Below, piece after piece: positions 11,925-14,501 of a stretch of DNA of 14,501 nt (position 1 is the first letter of the stretch; each line of letters opens with the position of its first letter). The DNA comes from an uncultured Oscillibacter sp. (GTDB lineage Bacteria > Bacillota > Clostridia > Oscillospirales > Oscillospiraceae), in NCBI GenBank assembly GCA_902476875.1, contig CABSFC010000067.1, positions 1 to 14,501 of the forward strand, given 5' to 3'. Under the pieces are notes generated by a model that was not told the origin of the DNA, ran no database searches, and was given only the letters and a program-made list of their open reading frames with translations. A program made the translations under genes and the position numbers.

Positions 11925-13118
11925 TTACAGGATGGGGGACTGGATGTTCTCGTCCTTGATGCCGTGCTTTTCCACGTAGCCGGTGAGCATCAGGGTCAGG
12001 GCGCCGTCGCCGGTGACGTTGCAGGCGGTGCCGAAGCTGTCCTGCAGGGCGAAGATGGCCAGCATCAGGGCGGTGCCGGCGTCGTCGAACAGCAGGATGC
12101 CGGTGATCAGGCCCAGGGAGGCCATGACCGTGCCGCCGGGGACGCCGGGGGCGCCGATGGCGAAGATGCCAAGCAGCATGCAGAACAGGATCATGGTGCC
12201 GATGCTGGGGATGGAGCCGTACAGCATCTTGGAGATGGTCATGCAGAAGAACACCTCCGTCAGCACGGAGCCACACAGGTGGATGTTGGCGAACAGAGGG
12301 ATGCCGAAGCTGACCATGTCATGCCGCAGCACCTTGCTCTTGCCGGCGCAGTCCAGAGCCACGGCCAGCGTGGCGGCGGAGGACATGGTGCCCACGGCGG
12401 TCAGATAGGCGGGACCGTAGTGCCGCAGGACCTCCCAGGGATTCTTGCCGGAGTAGGCGCCGGCCAGCAGATACAGCACCGCCAGCCAGATGTAGTGGCC
12501 GATCATGACGATGATGATGACCTGGAGGAACGCGGGCAGCTGGCGGGTGATCATGCCCTCATAGCTCAGGTTGCAGAAAGTGGTGGCGATATAGAACGGC
12601 AGCAGGGGAATGATGATCTTGCCGACGATGTCCAGCACAATGTTCTGGAACTCCGCCAGAATGTCGATGATCCGTTGGGACTTGGTCCAGGTGGCCGCCA
12701 GACCCAGCAGGATGGACAGCACCAGGGCGCTCATGACGGACATGATCTGGGGGATGTTCAGCTCAAACACCACGCCGGGCAGCTCCCGCAGGCCCGCCAC
12801 GCTGGTGTCGATGGACAGGTGGGGGATCAGGACGTAGCCGGCGGCGGTGGACATGAACGCCGCGCAGATAGAGGACACGTAGGCGATGATCACCGCCACG
12901 CCCAACAGGCGGGAGGCGTTGGCGCCCAGCTTGGTGATGGACGGCGCGATAAAGCCGATGATGATGAGGGGCACACAGAAGGTGATGAGCTGGCCCATGA
13001 TATACTGCAGGGTCACGATGACTTTCATGACCTCCTCCGGGAACACCAGTCCGCAGAGGATGCCGATAACGATGCCCAAAATCAGGCGGAATGGCAGGCT
13101 GCTGAAAAGTTTTTTCAT
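11925..13118 (-). CDS. DAACS (SDF) family cation symporter, substrate uncertain
   Basis: 397-residue membrane transporter of the glutamate/dicarboxylate symporter fold. Landmarks are HP1 GTMSSAATL (243-251), TM7 PLFANIHLCGS (274-284), HP2 GAPGVPGGTVMASLGLITG (322-340) and TM8 NVTGDGAL (367-374). Ungapped comparison with GltPh shows Gly363 where acidic-substrate carriers have Arg397, and TM7 has NIHLCGS where the sodium motif INMDGT is expected (Asn to His, Asp to Cys). Asp371 (GltPh Asp405) and Asp360 (Asp394) are kept. Glutamate/aspartate transport is therefore unlikely; neutral amino acids or other solutes, and different cation coupling, are possible. The ATG at 13118 follows GGGAGG. An in-frame extension to 13289 lacks family resemblance and reads through the promoter. 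It is a single-gene unit with its own terminator. Confidence 0.88.
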   Translation of the reverse strand: MKKLFSSLPFRLILGIVIGILCGLVFPEEVMKVIVTLQYIMGQLITFCVPLIIIGFIAPSITKLGANASRLLGVAVIIAYVSSICAAFMSTAAGYVLIPHLSIDTSVAGLRELPGVVFELNIPQIMSVMSALVLSILLGLAATWTKSQRIIDILAEFQNIVLDIVGKIIIPLLPFYIATTFCNLSYEGMITRQLPAFLQVIIIVMIGHYIWLAVLYLLAGAYSGKNPWEVLRHYGPAYLTAVGTMSSAATLAVALDCAGKSKVLRHDMVSFGIPLFANIHLCGSVLTEVFFCMTISKMLYGSIPSIGTMILFCMLLGIFAIGAPGVPGGTVMASLGLITGILLFDDAGTALMLAIFALQDSFGTACNVTGDGALTLMLTGYVEKHGIKDENIQSPIL

Positions 13119-13139
13119 GTTTTCCTCCCTATTTCTTCT

Positions 13140-13158
13140 CCGCCCCGGTCCGGGGCGG
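13140..13158 (-). other. Leader hairpin before the symporter
   Basis: CCGCCCCGG (13140-13148) and CCGGGGCGG (13150-13158) are complementary around one base, so about a 7-bp stem with a 5-nt loop forms in the 5' leader, 10 nt before the ribosome binding site. A role in messenger stability or translation control is inferred. Confidence 0.45.
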
Positions 13159-13189
13159 CCCACATTGGCCCGCCTCACACCGGCGTGCC

Positions 13190-13202
13190 TACTATTATAG
13201 TA
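13190..13202 (-). promoter_or_regulatory. Symporter -10 box inside a perfect palindrome
   Basis: On the minus strand TATAAT (13194-13199) is a perfect -10. It lies inside TACTAT-T-ATAGTA, a 13-nt palindrome that could be an operator. The -35 is poor: TTGATT (13220-13225) is 20 nt away, and TTTTCC gives 16 nt but a weak match. A weak -35 together with the palindrome suggests regulation. Confidence 0.5.
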
Positions 13203-13337
13203 TCCTACAGAATTTGGAAAATCAACATAGGAAACTGCTGGGTATTTGTCCGTCATCGGTTTTCGTCCATCTTTTTTTGATATTTTCACAAAGTTGAATC
13301 GTTTTCGTTAGGAAGTTTTCTTTTTTTCGGAAGGATA

Positions 13338-13367
13338 TTGACAGCAAAAATACAGGTCTGCTATGAT
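13338..13367 (+). promoter_or_regulatory. SigA promoter of pfkA
   Basis: TTGACA (13338-13343), an 18-nt spacer and TATGAT (13362-13367). An AT-rich stretch of about 70 nt upstream (13258-13329) contains two partial repeats of a TCGTTTTCGT...CTTTTTTT pattern and could act as an UP element. The gene-free stretch 13119-13467 holds both divergent promoters and their leaders; I see no gene in it. Confidence 0.75.
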
Positions 13368-13372
13368 GTGGG

Positions 13373-13403
13373 CAGACGGCCTCCGCTGCCACAGGGCCGT
13401 CTG
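13373..13403 (+). other. 5' leader hairpin of pfkA
   Basis: CAGACGGCC (13373-13381) pairs perfectly with GGCCGTCTG (13395-13403) across a 13-nt loop. The predicted transcription start is about 13374, so the hairpin would sit at the very 5' end of the messenger, a place that usually protects it from decay. No U tract follows, so termination is unlikely. Confidence 0.55.
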
Positions 13404-13467
13404 TATTCGTCAGGTTTCCACCGTATCGTAATTGTATGAAAAACCGGAAGGAGCGCGAAAACAACCT

Positions 13468-14475
13468 ATGGAGAAACAGGTCAAGCGTATCGGCGTTCTC
13501 ACCAGCGGCGGCGACGCCCCGGGCATGAACGCGGCGGTCCGGGCCGTCGTGCGGACCGCGGTCAACCACGGGATCGACTGCATCGGCATCCGCCGGGGCT
13601 GGAACGGCCTCATCAACAGTGATTTCATCCAAATGGATGCCTCCAGCGTCAGCCACATCATCAACAAGGGCGGCACCATGCTGTACACCGCCCGCAGCGA
13701 GGAGTTCCGGGAGCCCGCGGGCCGGGAGAAGGCCCTGGCCACCTGCAAGCTGCTGGGACTGGACGGCATCGTGGCCATCGGCGGCGACGGAACCTTCCGG
13801 GGCGCCCTGGCCCTCAGCCGGCAGGCGGCGGAGGGCGGCCACGCCCTCCAGGTGGTGGGTATTCCCGCCACCATCGACAACGACATCGGCTGCTCCCACT
13901 ACACTATCGGCTTCGACACCGCCTGCAACACCGCCGTGGAGTGTATCGACAAGCTGCGGGACACCATGCAGTCCCACGAGCGCTGCTCCGTGGTGGAGGT
14001 CATGGGCCGCCACGCAGGCTATCTGGCGCTGTACGTGGGCATCTCCGTGGGCGCCACCGCCGTGCTGATCCCGGAACACGAGGTGGACTTCGAGCGGGAC
14101 ATCGTGGAGAAGATCCGCCGCGCCCGTCTGGCGGGCACCACCCACTACATGGTGGTGGTGGCCGAGGGCGCGGGCAGCGCCATGGACATCGCCGCCCGCA
14201 TCCACGACGAGATCGGCATCGACCCCCGCGTCACCGTGCTTGGCCATATCCAGCGGGGCGGCACCCCCTCCGCCCGGGACCGGGAGACGGCCAGCCGCAT
14301 GGGCTTCGAAGCGGTCATGTCCCTGGCGGAGGGCCGGGGCAACCGCATCATCGCCACCCAGGACGGCCGCATCGTGGACCTGGACATGGAGGAGGCCCTG
14401 CGGATGGTAAAGTCCTTCCAGATGGACCGCTACCAGGTGCTGGAGTCCATGGCCAACGCCCGGAGCCCGCTGTGA
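13468..14475 (+). CDS. pfkA: 6-phosphofructokinase (ATP-type)
   Basis: 335 residues, a single-domain PfkA. ATP site IGVLTSGGDAPGMNAAVRA (8-26) and GGDGTFRGA (105-113), with Gly at the ATP/PPi-discriminating position after Asp107; catalytic PATIDND (133-139, Asp137); substrate motifs MGRHAGYLAL (179-188) and HIQRGGTPSARDR (260-272). It phosphorylates fructose 6-phosphate in glycolysis. The residue before TIDND is Ala, where E. coli has Gly and PPi-dependent enzymes have Lys, so ATP use is more likely than PPi use. The ATG at 13468 gives the family-typical N-terminus, but the only AAGGAG (13448-13453) is 14 nt away, longer than optimal; the in-frame TTG at 13432 lies upstream of that site and is rejected. 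The last 26 nt of the window may begin a terminator. Confidence 0.95.
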   Translation: MEKQVKRIGVLTSGGDAPGMNAAVRAVVRTAVNHGIDCIGIRRGWNGLINSDFIQMDASSVSHIINKGGTMLYTARSEEFREPAGREKALATCKLLGLDGIVAIGGDGTFRGALALSRQAAEGGHALQVVGIPATIDNDIGCSHYTIGFDTACNTAVECIDKLRDTMQSHERCSVVEVMGRHAGYLALYVGISVGATAVLIPEHEVDFERDIVEKIRRARLAGTTHYMVVVAEGAGSAMDIAARIHDEIGIDPRVTVLGHIQRGGTPSARDRETASRMGFEAVMSLAEGRGNRIIATQDGRIVDLDMEEALRMVKSFQMDRYQVLESMANARSPL

Positions 14476-14501
14476 GCCCTTCCTACATAAAAGCGCCCCC
14501 G

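Noticed and set aside
11811..13280. Long plus-strand ORF of 489 codons opposite the symporter
   Set aside because: Its composition (Gly, His, Gln, Asp, Val rich) is that of an antisense frame of a GC-rich gene. The minus strand has a clear transporter with a ribosome binding site and terminator.
13290..13306. Catabolite-response (cre) site near pfkA
   Set aside because: TTGAATCGTTTTCGTTA resembles a cre only loosely and does not fit the consensus symmetry.

Overview
The window looks like a chromosomal segment of a GC-rich, spore-forming Firmicute, most likely a gut Oscillospiraceae-type Clostridium (Flavonifractor, Pseudoflavonifractor or Lawsonibacter kind). The reasons are strong GGAGG ribosome binding sites, a SpoVAF spore germination gene behind a sigma-G-like promoter, a Gram-positive style Pho box, and high GC with GC-rich antisense ORFs. 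No tRNA, rRNA, CRISPR array, transposase or phage gene was seen.

Left part (1-5135). A solitary spoVAF gene (minus strand) lies downstream of a small minus-strand operon: an HxlR-type regulator, a 25-codon open reading frame with a consensus ribosome binding site, and a Vat/CatB-related hexapeptide-repeat O-acetyltransferase. Divergent from the regulator is a plus-strand gene for a small FMN-binding split-barrel (PNPOx-like) protein. The shared intergenic region has a promoter on each strand and three perfect dyads. Next on the plus strand are a zinc-type macrodomain protein-ADP-ribose hydrolase and a class M sirtuin (SirTM). They overlap by 71 nt and form a writer/eraser pair for reversible ADP-ribosylation. 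The lipoylation partners known from other bacteria (GcvH-L, LplA2) are not in the window.

Middle part (5138-11820, all minus strand). This is a complete phosphate uptake and sensing operon in the order pstS-pstC-pstA-pstB-phoU-phoB-phoR, transcribed from a promoter with 11-nt-periodic TTAACA/TTTACA repeats. A perfect 16-bp hairpin separates pstS from pstC. The response regulator gene phoB is broken as read here: the receiver and DNA-binding domains are in different frames and most of the linker is missing. Either the strain has lost PhoB output or the sequence has an error at a GC palindrome.

Right part (11821-14501). A minus-strand DAACS/SDF-family symporter has a strong terminator, but lacks the family's substrate arginine and a sodium-site aspartate. 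Divergent from it is a plus-strand 6-phosphofructokinase gene with a near-consensus SigA promoter, a leader hairpin and an unusually distant ribosome binding site.

Nothing here is clearly a new multi-gene system. The points most worth checking are the broken phoB, the overlapping macro/SirTM pair without its usual partners, the small ORF in the hxlR operon, and the altered transport site of the symporter.
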